From positions 61,539-125,538 of the forward strand of contig CALKZY010000007.1 in NCBI GenBank assembly GCA_938002965.1: 64,000 nt of DNA, given 5' to 3'. The translations under genes and the position numbers were made by a program. Positions within the stretch are counted from its first letter, which is position 1. Every line of letters begins with the position of its first letter. A model generated the notes under the pieces. That model had not been told where the DNA came from, ran no database searches, and saw only the letters and a list, made by a program, of their open reading frames with translations. This DNA comes from an uncultured Acidimicrobiales bacterium. GTDB lineage: Bacteria > Actinomycetota > Acidimicrobiia > Acidimicrobiales > SZUA-35. This document shows, in pieces, positions 51,337 to 60,009 of the stretch.

Positions 51337-52362
51337 CTACAGCGAGTCGAGCACCTTGAGGGCGTCTACCGCTTCGCCGATGTCGAAGACATTGTCGATG
51401 CGGTCGATGACCGTGCCTCCACCGTCGAGCAGGAAAAGTGACGGTTCGAAGTGAAGGCCCATCGCTTGAACCGTGGGCGAAACTTCGATACCCGGAGCGG
51501 TGAAGTTCCCACCGAACTCAAGAGCGTTGGCGTACACCTCGGCGTGGATGATGTCCAAGCCGGGAACTTCTTCAGCCGCCTCCATCAACGTGTCGACCAC
51601 CGGGCCGCAGTATGCGGTGGAGCAGTAGGCCGGCGTGGCTACCAAGATGGCACTGGGGCGTCCGGCGGCCACGATGTCGGCGTAGCTGTTCTCATGGAAG
51701 GGGCACGGGCCCTCGATCCGGGTACAGAGCTGGTCGACGCCGTCAGGATTGTCGAACGTGGGTGTGTCGAACACCTCAAGGGTCGAGCCGATGATAGGAA
51801 TGAAGACCTCGTTGGCATCGAACGCCTGAACCGGCAGTGTCGATTCGACCCCGCGGATGCTGACAACCAGGTCGTAGATACCGGGTTCGGGCATGGTGAA
51901 TCGGGCCGGGTAGTACCGAAGAAGGTCGGCGTGTTGATGATCGTCGGCTGTTCCCTCGACGTGATCGTGCGCCACCAACCGGCCGACCATGTCGACCGAG
52001 TCGAGTTCCTCGTCGCCTGACATCAAGGCAACGGTTATGGTTTCGTCTTCGTCGGGAAGGGCAGTTTGATCTCTGACCTCAGGGCTGGGAGCGATGATGG
52101 CGAACGGGATTCGTTGTTCCATGCCGGCCACCAGCACCCTGTCGGGCGAGAACATGGCAGCCACGTTGGCGGGTTCCAGTGGTGTGTCCGACCCGCAGGC
52201 GGCCAACAGCGGAGCGCTGATGGCGGTAAAGGCGGCGCCTCGTGCCACCCACCCAGCCCCGACCCCGACCGCACCGGATGCTGATCGGCTCAGGAAGCTG
52301 CGTCGGGTCATGGGGGCTTGAGAGAACAGGTCGTCCGAGGTATGGACTGGCTCGGTTGGCAT
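51337..52362 (-). CDS. Tat-exported lipoprotein with thioredoxin-like fold
   Basis: 341 aa. The N-terminal part has a twin-arginine-like motif (TRRSFLSRSASG), a hydrophobic stretch and a lipobox (LLAACG), so it should be a Tat-dependent lipoprotein. Residues ~60-190 form a beta-rich domain of unknown type; the rest is thioredoxin-like with the Cys pair in AYCSTAYCGPVVDTLMEAAEE and cis-Pro-like VSPTVQAMGLHFEPSLFLLD. The C-x4-C spacing is wider than CxxC, so a classical dithiol oxidoreductase is not certain; SCO-like or copper-binding activity is possible. A TACCGT box lies 7 nt upstream. Confidence 0.72.
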   Translation of the reverse strand: MPTEPVHTSDDLFSQAPMTRRSFLSRSASGAVGVGAGWVARGAAFTAISAPLLAACGSDTPLEPANVAAMFSPDRVLVAGMEQRIPFAIIAPSPEVRDQTALPDEDETITVALMSGDEELDSVDMVGRLVAHDHVEGTADDHQHADLLRYYPARFTMPEPGIYDLVVSIRGVESTLPVQAFDANEVFIPIIGSTLEVFDTPTFDNPDGVDQLCTRIEGPCPFHENSYADIVAAGRPSAILVATPAYCSTAYCGPVVDTLMEAAEEVPGLDIIHAEVYANALEFGGNFTAPGIEVSPTVQAMGLHFEPSLFLLDGGGTVIDRIDNVFDIGEAVDALKVLDSL

Positions 52363-52369
52363 CCACTAG

Positions 52370-52375
52370 ACGGTA
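52370..52375 (-). promoter_or_regulatory. -10 box TACCGT for the lipoprotein gene
   Basis: TACCGT on the minus strand, 7 nt from ATG 52362. It lies only 7 bp from the divergent TAGGAT box. Confidence 0.45.
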
Positions 52376-52382
52376 CCGGCAA

Positions 52383-52388
52383 TAGGAT
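52383..52388 (+). promoter_or_regulatory. -10 box TAGGAT for the XDH-type fusion gene
   Basis: TAGGAT ends 9 nt before ATG 52398. Confidence 0.45.
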
Positions 52389-52397
52389 TTGTGTCGT

Positions 52398-54083
52398 ATG
52401 AACGTGTTGCAGATCACAGTCAACGACCAGACCATCGATGTTGACGAGCCTCAGGGTTCGCTTCTGGACACGTTGCGCTATCAGCTCGGTCTGACATCGG
52501 TTAAGGATGGCTGCAGCCCCCAAGGCCAGTGCGGCTGCTGCACAGTGCTGGTCGACGGGCAGGCTCGGGTCTCGTGTGTCACCCCGGTTCGGCGGGTACG
52601 CGGCCGCTCCGTGACGACGGTGGAAGGCTTGGACACAGACCGCCGGGAGGCGTGGGCCGGCCGGTTCTGCGACACAGGTGCCAGTCAATGCGGATTTTGT
52701 ACACCGGGAATCGTGATGCGGCTTGAGGCTTTGGCCCGGGCCGTCGACGGTGCCGACAGTTCTGCCCTTCCCGATCTGGATCAAGATGAGGTCGAGCAGG
52801 GCCTCCTCGCTCATCTGTGCCGCTGTACCGGCTGGCAGACGATCGTGGAGGCCGCGTGTGAACATGAGACCTCGGTGTCGTTGGCATCGCCGGTCGCCGA
52901 TCGTCAATGGTCTGCTGCTGCCCAGAGGGCGTCACTGGAAGGTCGTACGGGTCAAGTTGTCAGCGCGGAAATACCGGTCGGCCGCGGTGGTTTCGCCGCC
53001 GACACCGCCCCGGCGGACTGCCTGGTCGCGGTGACTGACGGCGATGGGCAGTGGGTGGTAGGCGAATCGCTGTACGAGGCCCGCCTAGTGGCCGCCAAAG
53101 TCCAGGGTCGGAGAACGACCGTTGCGCCGTCATGGCCGATCGCCGTTCCCGACGGCCAATGGGTGTCAACGTTACGAACCACATGGGTCGACGGTGCCTA
53201 CTTGGAGACCGATGCCTCGTGGTGCGAGCCAGGCGGGGTTCCGTCGCCGGTGGAGGCCAACGGCGGAGCATTCGGGGCCAAATGGTCAACTGCTGACGTT
53301 GAGTCGTCCTCGCTTGACCAGCCGGATGTGGTGGGAGTTTCCGCCGCCGCCCGCCGGCTGGCCGACAGCTATGGCCGCCCGGTTCTTGCCTTGGCCTCGC
53401 GCGAGGATGTAACCCGGTTCGGTCTGAAACGTCCGCCGGTGGCAGGCGGAGTATCCGCCGATGGAACCGGAGTGCTGCGAGTCGCTCGTACCCCAGGTGC
53501 GGCCGATGCCATCGCCGCCGGTCTGGCAGCCAATCCACACTTGGCTGAGGGCGTCGCCCTGTCGATTGAGGAGGTCGATGTGGTTGGCCCTCCGACATCG
53601 GTTCGGGCCCGGGCCAGCAGTTGGGCCGAAGCCGTGGTGTTGTTGTCGGCGCTTTCGCCGGGTTCTTCGCCAGGAACGGCCGGTGACAACTCAACGACGG
53701 TGGTCCACTCTCCCGACGGTGCCGAAGCTCGGGTGTCGGTGGACATGGGAGATGGCGAGACCAATCCGTCAATTGACGTGTCGGTTAGTTGCGGGCCGGT
53801 TCTCGACGCTGTGGTTCTGCGGTCGTATTGCATCGGGGCCGCCCACATGGCGTGGTCGTGGCTGACCAGCGAGTCGCTGGCCGTCGACGCTGAAGGCAAC
53901 GTGCACGACCTCACTGTTCGCAGCCTCGGTGTGTTGCGCGCCGTCGACACACCGAAGGTCGCCGTCGAGCTGGTGGAGGGTGAAGGGGAACCGGTCAACG
54001 GTTCCGATGCAGTGTTCGCCGCGGTGGCCGCTGCCGGCTGGCGAGCGCATGGTTTCCCCGAGGCCTGGCCGATCGGTCTCTAG
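52398..54083 (+). CDS. Xanthine-dehydrogenase-type fusion: two [2Fe-2S] domains plus degenerate molybdopterin domain
   Basis: 561 aa. Residues 1-160 are a complete small subunit: DGCSPQGQCGCCTVLVDG and C in VSC for the plant-type cluster, SQCGFCTPG and HLCRCTGW for the second. The remainder is ~400 aa with XDH large-subunit-like pieces (NGGAFGAKW, RPVLALASREDVTRFGLKRPP, LRAVDTPKVAVELVEGEGE) but lacks roughly half of the ~750-aa domain, and the conserved catalytic Glu region (K-G-x-G-E) reads EGEPVNGSDA. It may transfer electrons rather than bind molybdopterin. No FAD subunit or cofactor genes lie nearby. The start follows the TAGGAT box; the track's TTG start adds three residues. Confidence 0.75.
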   Translation: MNVLQITVNDQTIDVDEPQGSLLDTLRYQLGLTSVKDGCSPQGQCGCCTVLVDGQARVSCVTPVRRVRGRSVTTVEGLDTDRREAWAGRFCDTGASQCGFCTPGIVMRLEALARAVDGADSSALPDLDQDEVEQGLLAHLCRCTGWQTIVEAACEHETSVSLASPVADRQWSAAAQRASLEGRTGQVVSAEIPVGRGGFAADTAPADCLVAVTDGDGQWVVGESLYEARLVAAKVQGRRTTVAPSWPIAVPDGQWVSTLRTTWVDGAYLETDASWCEPGGVPSPVEANGGAFGAKWSTADVESSSLDQPDVVGVSAAARRLADSYGRPVLALASREDVTRFGLKRPPVAGGVSADGTGVLRVARTPGAADAIAAGLAANPHLAEGVALSIEEVDVVGPPTSVRARASSWAEAVVLLSALSPGSSPGTAGDNSTTVVHSPDGAEARVSVDMGDGETNPSIDVSVSCGPVLDAVVLRSYCIGAAHMAWSWLTSESLAVDAEGNVHDLTVRSLGVLRAVDTPKVAVELVEGEGEPVNGSDAVFAAVAAAGWRAHGFPEAWPIGL

Positions 54084-54143
54084 CCGCCGGTATCAGTCCC
54101 GGTCGACCCAAGCTGCGAGAGGCGTCCCACGGGGTTCTTTCGC

Positions 54144-54149
54144 TAGAGT
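54144..54149 (+). promoter_or_regulatory. -10 box TAGAGT for ridA-like gene
   Basis: TAGAGT ends 7 nt before GTG 54157. Confidence 0.45.
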
Positions 54150-54156
54150 CCCTAAC

Positions 54157-54510
54157 GTGTCTACTCCAGTTGGTCCCTATACCCCCATTCTCCCAGCCGG
54201 TCAGTGGCGTGTTGCTTCCGGGCAGGTCGGCATCGTCGACGGTGCCCTTGTCGATGACACGCTGGCCGGTCAGCTACACCAGGCTCTGGCCAACCTGAAG
54301 GCGGTATTGGCCAGCGGGGGGGCGGAGTTGACCGATGTGATTAAGACGACCGTGTTTCTGATCTCCATGGATGACTACGCCGAGATGAACGCCATCTACA
54401 TCGACTTCTTCGGTGATCACCGGCCGGCTCGCTCGGCGGTAGCGGTGGCTGAGCTTCCACTGGGTGCCAGAGTCGAGATTGAGGCCTGGGCTCACTTGGG
54501 TGACGGCTGA
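54157..54510 (+). CDS. RidA family (reactive intermediate/imine deaminase) protein
   Basis: 117 aa from GTG 54157 (VSTPVGPYTPILPAGQW). Trimeric Rid proteins hydrolyse enamine/imine by-products of PLP enzymes. GQVG at the N-terminal, VIKTTVFLISMDDYAEMNAIYIDFF and the Arg in RPARSAVAVAELPLGARVEIEAWA (the substrate carboxylate-binding Arg) are conserved. The 76 upstream residues in the track overlap the XDH-type gene in another frame. It has its own promoter box. Confidence 0.9.
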   Translation: MSTPVGPYTPILPAGQWRVASGQVGIVDGALVDDTLAGQLHQALANLKAVLASGGAELTDVIKTTVFLISMDDYAEMNAIYIDFFGDHRPARSAVAVAELPLGARVEIEAWAHLGDG

Positions 54511-54514
54511 GCCG

Positions 54515-54520
54515 TATACT
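54515..54520 (+). promoter_or_regulatory. -10 box TATACT for the 52-aa membrane peptide gene
   Basis: TATACT ends 6 nt before ATG 54527, and lies right after the ridA stop. Confidence 0.55.
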
Positions 54521-54526
54521 CACCTG

Positions 54527-54685
54527 ATGCTTGGCCCCATCCTTATTGTGCTGATCCTGGTGGTTCTGATTCCGGTCGGTTTTCTAATGAGTACGACGCT
54601 GGCTGCGGCCGTCATGGGTTTCTTGTTGAAGGACAATGCCGAGCGCGTCAACGCCGACAGCGAGCTGCTCGAGACCAACTGGTAG
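54527..54685 (+). CDS. Small single-pass membrane protein, unknown function
   Basis: 52 aa. One hydrophobic segment (PILIVLILVVLIPVGFLMSTTLAAAVMGFLL) is followed by a short polar tail (KDNAERVNADSELLETNW). I recall similar small proteins in related actinobacteria, but no function is known. The well-placed TATACT box and clean ATG support a real gene despite its size. Confidence 0.65.
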   Translation: MLGPILIVLILVVLIPVGFLMSTTLAAAVMGFLLKDNAERVNADSELLETNW

Positions 54686-54785
54686 CGGGTCGATCTTTGT
54701 CCGCTCCGCGGACCGATCACAAGTGCGATTTGCCGCTCCGAACAAGGCATAGTACGAGGCATAAATGAACGGGCCGTAAATCGAC

Positions 54786-54791
54786 TAGGGT
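54786..54791 (+). promoter_or_regulatory. -10 box TAGGGT for serS
   Basis: TAGGGT ends 7 nt before ATG 54799. A leaderless serS mRNA cannot carry a T-box leader. Confidence 0.45.
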
Positions 54792-54798
54792 CCAATTC

Positions 54799-56052
54799 AT
54801 GATCGACCTCAAGAGACTCAGGGAAGACGACATCTATCGCCAGCGCGCCATGGCCAAGGGTGTCGAGTCGTCTTCTATCGATCGGGTCCTGAGTGTCGAC
54901 GCCGAACACCGTCGGATCTTGGGCGAGACCGAACAGCTTCGCTCGGAGTCGAACGTGGCGTCGAAGGAAATCGGTCGGGCCGACCCGGCCGAACGGGAAG
55001 CAAAAATTGCTGCCGCCGGAGAACTGAAGGCCCGCCTCAGCGAGGTCGAAGGCAAGCTTGAGACGGCGTCGAGTGAGTTGAACGAGTTGGTTCTCACCAT
55101 CCCAAATCCAGCTCACGAGTCAGTGCCTGAGGGTGGAGAAGAGCAGTTTCGTGTCGAAACCGTGGTGGGTGAAACCCCCGAAGCACCTACCTACAGCCAC
55201 GGCGAGTTGGGTGAACACTTGGGCATCGTCGACACCACCCGGGCCGTTCGCATGTCGGGCAGCCGATTCGCCTACATCTTGGGCGACGCGGTGCGGTTGC
55301 AGTTCGCGTTGGTCCAGTGGACGTTGGCCAAGATCGCCGCCCACGGGTTCATTCCGGTGATCACCCCTGTGTTGGTCCGCGAAGAGATGATGGAACTAGC
55401 TGGGTTCTTCCCCACCGACCGCAATCAGGTGTACGCCCTGGAAGCTGACGAGCTGTACCTCATTGGAACATCTGAGGTGGCGCTGGCCGGCATGCATCGA
55501 GAGGAACGCATCGACGAAACCGACCTACCAGTTCGCTACGCCGGATACTCAAGCTGTTTCCGCCGTGAAGCCGGCACGTATGGCAAGGACACCAGCGGGT
55601 TGTTCCGGGTGCATCAGTTCGACAAGGTCGAGATGTTCTGTTACTCACACCCCGATCGGTCATGGGATGAGTTGGAGCTGCTGCGCAGCATCCAAGAGGA
55701 GATCATTGGCGGCCTCGGTTTGCCCTATCGGGTCATCACGGTGGCATCCGGTGACCTAGGAGCACCGGCGGCAAAGAAGTACGACCTTGAGGTGTGGCTA
55801 CCATCTGAGCAGCGCTACCGGGAAGTCACGTCGTGCTCGAACTACACCGACTTCTCGGCCCGTCGAATGAACAGCCGAATGAAGACTGACAGCGGCAATG
55901 TGCTGCTCCACACCTTGAACGGTACTGCCTGTGCTGTGGGCCGAATTCTGCTCAACATCTTCGAAAATCATCAACGGCCGGATGGCTCGGTTGCCGTTCC
56001 GGAGGTTTTGATGCCGTTCGCCGGTGGGTTGGAAGTAATCACCCCCCGCTGA
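54799..56052 (+). CDS. serS: Seryl-tRNA synthetase
   Basis: 417 aa. Class II aminoacyl-tRNA synthetase that also charges tRNA-Sec with Ser, so it supplies SelA. The N-terminal coiled-coil arm spans ~30-100 (RILGETEQLRSESNVASKEIGRADPAE). Motif 2 is CFRREAGTYGKDTSGLFRVHQFDKVEMF, motif 3 NGTACAVGRILLNIFENHQRPDGSVAVPEVL. Length is normal. Confidence 0.96.
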   Translation: MIDLKRLREDDIYRQRAMAKGVESSSIDRVLSVDAEHRRILGETEQLRSESNVASKEIGRADPAEREAKIAAAGELKARLSEVEGKLETASSELNELVLTIPNPAHESVPEGGEEQFRVETVVGETPEAPTYSHGELGEHLGIVDTTRAVRMSGSRFAYILGDAVRLQFALVQWTLAKIAAHGFIPVITPVLVREEMMELAGFFPTDRNQVYALEADELYLIGTSEVALAGMHREERIDETDLPVRYAGYSSCFRREAGTYGKDTSGLFRVHQFDKVEMFCYSHPDRSWDELELLRSIQEEIIGGLGLPYRVITVASGDLGAPAAKKYDLEVWLPSEQRYREVTSCSNYTDFSARRMNSRMKTDSGNVLLHTLNGTACAVGRILLNIFENHQRPDGSVAVPEVLMPFAGGLEVITPR

Positions 56053-56099
56053 GGTTTAACTCCCATCCTTGATCACCATAAACTGACGTGGATTGTCGG

Positions 56100-56115
56100 C
56101 CGATAGTTCTATCGG
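56100..56115. promoter_or_regulatory. Inverted repeat CCGATAG-TT-CTATCGG upstream of glutamate dehydrogenase
   Basis: A perfect 7+7 palindrome with a 2-bp centre, 61 bp before the gdh ATG; a possible operator for nitrogen or carbon control. Confidence 0.35.
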
Positions 56116-56176
56116 GACGGGAATTACTCCAGGCCGTTCAACGGAGAGCGGCCTCAGAACAACATAGGAACGCATT

Positions 56177-57445
56177 ATGACGGCAGGTGGGCAACGAAGT
56201 CTTCACCAGGCTGCAGTAGCGCAATTCCAGCGGGCTGCTGAGCTGATCGATCTGGAACCGACGTACCGGGAGATCCTCTCGTATCCCAAGAACGAGATCA
56301 TCGTGAACTTCCCGGTGACGCTCGACGATGGTTCCCTCCGGGTGTTCACTGGCTATCGGATTCAGCACAACAACATCCTCGGCCCATACAAGGGTGGTAT
56401 GCGGTTTCACCCCGACGTGGACTTGGACGAGGTCCGGGCGTTGGCGGCGTGGATGACGTTCAAGACGGCTTTGGCCGGGGTTCCCTACGGTGGGGCCAAA
56501 GGCGGCTTGACGTTGAGCCCAGCCGATTATAGCACCGACGACATGCGCAAGATCGTCCGCCGTTTCACTCATGCTCTTGGCTCCAACATCGGACCGGACC
56601 ATGACATCCCGGCTCCTGACGTTGGCACATCGAGCCAGACCATGGACTGGGTGATGGACACCTACGCCAACATTTCCCCACCCGGGTTCCGTCAAAGCGT
56701 GAAAGGCGTGGTGACAGGTAAGTCGATCGCCGTCGGCGGATCGATCGGCCGCGAGGAGGCGACAGGTCGTGGCGTGTTGTACAGCCTTCGGCACTGGTGC
56801 GGCGAGACCGGTACCCGCCTCGATGACCTATCGGTGGCCGTTCAAGGTTTCGGCAACGTGGGTAGCCACTTCGCCTTGCTGGCCGCCGAGGCCGGGTGCA
56901 CCATCCGAGGCGTTGCTGATCACACCGGCACCATCGTCAACCTAGAGGGCATCGAGGTTGAGAAGCTTCAGGCCTGGGCAAACGACCACGGTGGCGTAGC
57001 CGGATTCCTCGGCGCCGACGAGGCATCGACCGACGACCTCTTTGCCTTGGATGTTGATGTACTGGTTCCGGCTGCTCTGGAGAACCAGGTCACGCTGGAA
57101 CGGGCCAAAACGTTCAAGGGCCGGGTCATTATGGAGGCGGCCAACGGCCCGACTACTCCAGAGGCCGACGACTACCTCAACGACGCCGGGGTCAGTGTCG
57201 TGCCGGACATCTTGGCTAACGCCGGTGGTGTCATTGTGTCGTACTTCGAGTGGCTGCAGAACAAGTCGGCCCGAGCTTGGTCGTTTGAAGATGTCGACAT
57301 CCGGTTGCGTGACCTGATGTGGCAGGCACACGACAAGGTGGCGGCCACGCACCAGGACCGAGGGTGCACGCGTCGCGACGCCGCCTATATTGTGGCCCTC
57401 GACCGTCTGGTCGACGTCTACAGCCGCAGAGGCATCTTTCCGTAG
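56177..57445 (+). CDS. gdhA: Glutamate dehydrogenase (Glu/Leu/Phe/Val family)
   Basis: 422 aa. It interconverts glutamate and 2-oxoglutarate plus ammonium. GPYKGGMRFHP and TFKTALAGVPYGGAKGG carry the substrate and catalytic Lys residues, DIPAPDVGTSSQTMDWVMDTY the catalytic Asp, and VAVQGFGNVGSHFALLAAEAG the Rossmann nucleotide site. Length and motifs resemble the hexameric ~420-aa class. AGGAA lies 8 nt before the ATG. A palindrome upstream suggests regulation. Confidence 0.92.
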   Translation: MTAGGQRSLHQAAVAQFQRAAELIDLEPTYREILSYPKNEIIVNFPVTLDDGSLRVFTGYRIQHNNILGPYKGGMRFHPDVDLDEVRALAAWMTFKTALAGVPYGGAKGGLTLSPADYSTDDMRKIVRRFTHALGSNIGPDHDIPAPDVGTSSQTMDWVMDTYANISPPGFRQSVKGVVTGKSIAVGGSIGREEATGRGVLYSLRHWCGETGTRLDDLSVAVQGFGNVGSHFALLAAEAGCTIRGVADHTGTIVNLEGIEVEKLQAWANDHGGVAGFLGADEASTDDLFALDVDVLVPAALENQVTLERAKTFKGRVIMEAANGPTTPEADDYLNDAGVSVVPDILANAGGVIVSYFEWLQNKSARAWSFEDVDIRLRDLMWQAHDKVAATHQDRGCTRRDAAYIVALDRLVDVYSRRGIFP

Positions 57446-57479
57446 GAAGTCAACTCGACGGTGTTCAGCCCGGGTTCTC

Positions 57480-58523
57480 TCACATGGTTGCGTGATCGAG
57501 GTGTTCGATGAGTATCGGCACCTCGGCCAACGCCCGCAATGCATCGTTGAGGTGGGTACAGCCTTCAGTCTTTGCCAAGCGCTCCAAGACCACGGTGCGC
57601 AGGTCCGCCACCGGCTCGCCGATAACTGTCATTGCTTTGGCCACTGCCTGAGGACATTCGTGGAATGGTAGGACGTGAGGTGCGACGTCGAGCGTTGCCA
57701 CCGTCATTGTGCCGGTGTCGATGGTGGCCTTTAGGCGATATTCGTGCACGGCTACCCGGCCGTGGTCGGGGTCGGTGGCCGAATCCTGAAAGCCGGTTGA
57801 GACCTCGATGGTGTCGTGGTTGGGGCTAGTGCTGCGCCACAGGTCGATGAAGCGGGCCCGACGCATGGCCGGCGCGCTCAGATCGTCGCCGTCGGGCCCG
57901 GTGAAGGAATGCCAGCCGTCGGGATCGTTGGGGTGAACAACGGAGGGAACCGGTTTGGAGCGATCTCGGTCTGGGCCGTTGTGGGCTTGGGTGAGGGCAC
58001 TGTTGCCGGGGGCGAAGCCGATGCATACACCAGTCATGGAGGCTCGACGTTCACTGAAGTTCGAGGCGTCACCCCAATCGCCGATCCACCGTGACCAGGC
58101 AAAGTTGGCGATGAGACTAGCGCCGGAGATGTCGTCCAGTAGGAGATAAAGCGGATCAGGGCCGGGCTTGCCCTGGCCGTCCATCAGCTCTGGCAGCGCG
58201 GTGCCGATAGCGCCGCGTAGATAGCCGCCGCCTCGGTGGCCGATGAGGTCGTTCAGCCCTGGTCCGGGTGACGGGTCGGCCCAGATGTCTTCGATGACAC
58301 GTTCTGCGTTGATGCCAACTCGGTTCTCGGCTGTTGCCACAGTAATCGGGGGTGTAGCTGGATCGGTGGTGACCGCGTCGCGTGCCCGGCCGGTGAGGCG
58401 CAGCTGCGACCCGAAGTCTCCTACCCAACGCATGTCGATGGTGCTTGTCCGGCGAATGGAGTTGGCGGGACGCGCTGGCGTTGGCCCGGCCGGACCCAAC
58501 ACATCGAGTTCAACGTTGCTCAT
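57480..58523 (-). CDS. DUF2889 domain protein
   Basis: 347 aa. The C-terminal ~150 residues match DUF2889: HEYRLKATIDTGTMTVATLDVAPHVLPFHECP and GCTHLNDALRALAEVPIL with conserved Cys residues. N-terminal ~200 residues (MRWVGDFGSQLRLTGRARDAVT) also belong to the longer form of this family in actinobacteria. Function unknown. It starts 15 bp downstream of the transporter gene and is probably in its operon, so a role in handling the transported compound is possible (inference). Confidence 0.72.
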   Translation of the reverse strand: MSNVELDVLGPAGPTPARPANSIRRTSTIDMRWVGDFGSQLRLTGRARDAVTTDPATPPITVATAENRVGINAERVIEDIWADPSPGPGLNDLIGHRGGGYLRGAIGTALPELMDGQGKPGPDPLYLLLDDISGASLIANFAWSRWIGDWGDASNFSERRASMTGVCIGFAPGNSALTQAHNGPDRDRSKPVPSVVHPNDPDGWHSFTGPDGDDLSAPAMRRARFIDLWRSTSPNHDTIEVSTGFQDSATDPDHGRVAVHEYRLKATIDTGTMTVATLDVAPHVLPFHECPQAVAKAMTVIGEPVADLRTVVLERLAKTEGCTHLNDALRALAEVPILIEHLDHATM

Positions 58524-58538
58524 GGTGACTCCGGTGGC

Positions 58539-59960
58539 TCAAGCTCCGACCTCGACGGTGACCCCGGTCATCTCGTTGAGTTCGCCGCGGAGCTGGTTCT
58601 CGTTGTAGCCGCGGAACAGCCATGCTGCGCTGGCGTAGAGCACAACCCCGGCCACACCGGACAGTCGAATACCCAGGTCATCGCCGACGTCTCGGCCAAA
58701 GGTGGTGAGCAGGGCGAAAATGATGACACCGAACGTCTGGGCGATCTTCTGCAGGAAGGTTCGAGCGGCAAAGAACGACGCTGCGGTGGCTGTCCCGGTG
58801 GCGTACTTCGAGTGTTCGGCGATATCGGTGAGGATCCACTGCGGGATTACGCTCAGCACGGCGAAGGCGATAGCGAAGATCAAGATCACAATTACCGCTT
58901 CGAGCAGGTTCGGAATGGGTAGTCGTCCCATCATGATGACCAGGCCGAAGTCGATGGCGGTGAGGATGAAGGCCACGATCACCATTCGTTTGCCGCCCCG
59001 GCGTTTGGCAATCTTCATGACCAAGGGGTAGAGCACGGTGGCTACCACGATCATGAGGAGCGTCAGGGGAGCAGCGAGGACCTCGTCGAGCTCCAGCAGC
59101 ACGGTGACGTAGAACAGCATGCCGGTCTGGATGATCATGAGGCCGCCGAAGTAGGCGAAGTCGGCGGCCACGTAGTAACGGAAGAACGGGTTGGCGGCGA
59201 TGATGGAGACGATTTGTCGGAACGGCACCGACGTCGGCTCGGATCGAGACCAACGGGGCTCGTCGATGCCGAAGACGGGTACGTACATGCCTAGCACGCC
59301 GATAACGCAAACGACGCCGACCGCTATCTGCCAGGACTGCAGCGTGGCGACGCCTTGGGCCTCGGCTATCGCGGCTATGAATGGGGTCATGGCGGCCACA
59401 ACGATGCCGAGAGCCCAACTGGCTGCGGTCCACGTGGCCAGGCTGAGGCGCTCATCGGGGCTGGTTCCCAGATCGGCCACCAGCGAAAAGGCTGGGGTGG
59501 CGTATGAGGTGAGCGCCACGTACATCACCGCTTGCACTGCCAAGATCCAGACGATGTTCCAGCTGCTGACCTGCTGGACCGGGGGCATGAACAGGGCGAA
59601 GGCTGCGATGCCAGCCGGCAAGGCACCCCAGGCCATGAACGGTATGCGTCGCCCTTTGCGGTGCTTGGACCGATCGGACATGACGGCGATGGCGGGATCG
59701 GTGACGGCATCGGTCATTCGGCCGACAGCGGCCAGGATCATGACGGCATTGATGACCACCAGAAAGGTGGCGTCAGTGACTAGTTGAGGAAGCCCGGCGG
59801 TGTCGGGTGGTAAATAGAAGAAGACCAGCATGAGGCCGAGCAGGTTGACAATGACCGACAACCCACCGTGACCGACTGATAGGGCCGCTATGACCCCGCC
59901 GGGCAATTTCTCGCCGTCTGCTCGCCCCACCGCCTTTGATTCTCCGACGTGACTCTCCAC
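58539..59960 (-). CDS. GPH-type (MFS_2) sodium/sugar symporter-like transporter
   Basis: 473 aa, about 12 TM segments. The GPH signature GRMTDAVTDPAIAVMSDRSKHRKGRRIPFMAWG follows the second helix, with the family's Asp in TDP and the basic loop. TM11/12 region TATAASFFAARTFLQKIAQTFG is also typical. The transported substrate is unknown. GTG 59960 has TACATT 6 nt upstream, so this gene has its own promoter and leads the transporter-DUF2889 pair. Confidence 0.88.
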   Translation of the reverse strand: MESHVGESKAVGRADGEKLPGGVIAALSVGHGGLSVIVNLLGLMLVFFYLPPDTAGLPQLVTDATFLVVINAVMILAAVGRMTDAVTDPAIAVMSDRSKHRKGRRIPFMAWGALPAGIAAFALFMPPVQQVSSWNIVWILAVQAVMYVALTSYATPAFSLVADLGTSPDERLSLATWTAASWALGIVVAAMTPFIAAIAEAQGVATLQSWQIAVGVVCVIGVLGMYVPVFGIDEPRWSRSEPTSVPFRQIVSIIAANPFFRYYVAADFAYFGGLMIIQTGMLFYVTVLLELDEVLAAPLTLLMIVVATVLYPLVMKIAKRRGGKRMVIVAFILTAIDFGLVIMMGRLPIPNLLEAVIVILIFAIAFAVLSVIPQWILTDIAEHSKYATGTATAASFFAARTFLQKIAQTFGVIIFALLTTFGRDVGDDLGIRLSGVAGVVLYASAAWLFRGYNENQLRGELNEMTGVTVEVGA

Positions 59961-59966
59961 GCCATG

Positions 59967-59972
59967 AATGTA
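59967..59972 (-). promoter_or_regulatory. -10 box TACATT for the GPH transporter operon
   Basis: TACATT on the minus strand, 6 nt from GTG 59960. Confidence 0.5.
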
Positions 59973-60009
59973 ACAGCACAGGTGGTGCCGAAACCCAACC
60001 CCGTGGCTT

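Noticed and set aside
54686-54798. T-box riboswitch upstream of serS
   Set aside because: The 113-bp gap lacks a T-box core, and the TAGGGT box implies a leaderless mRNA.
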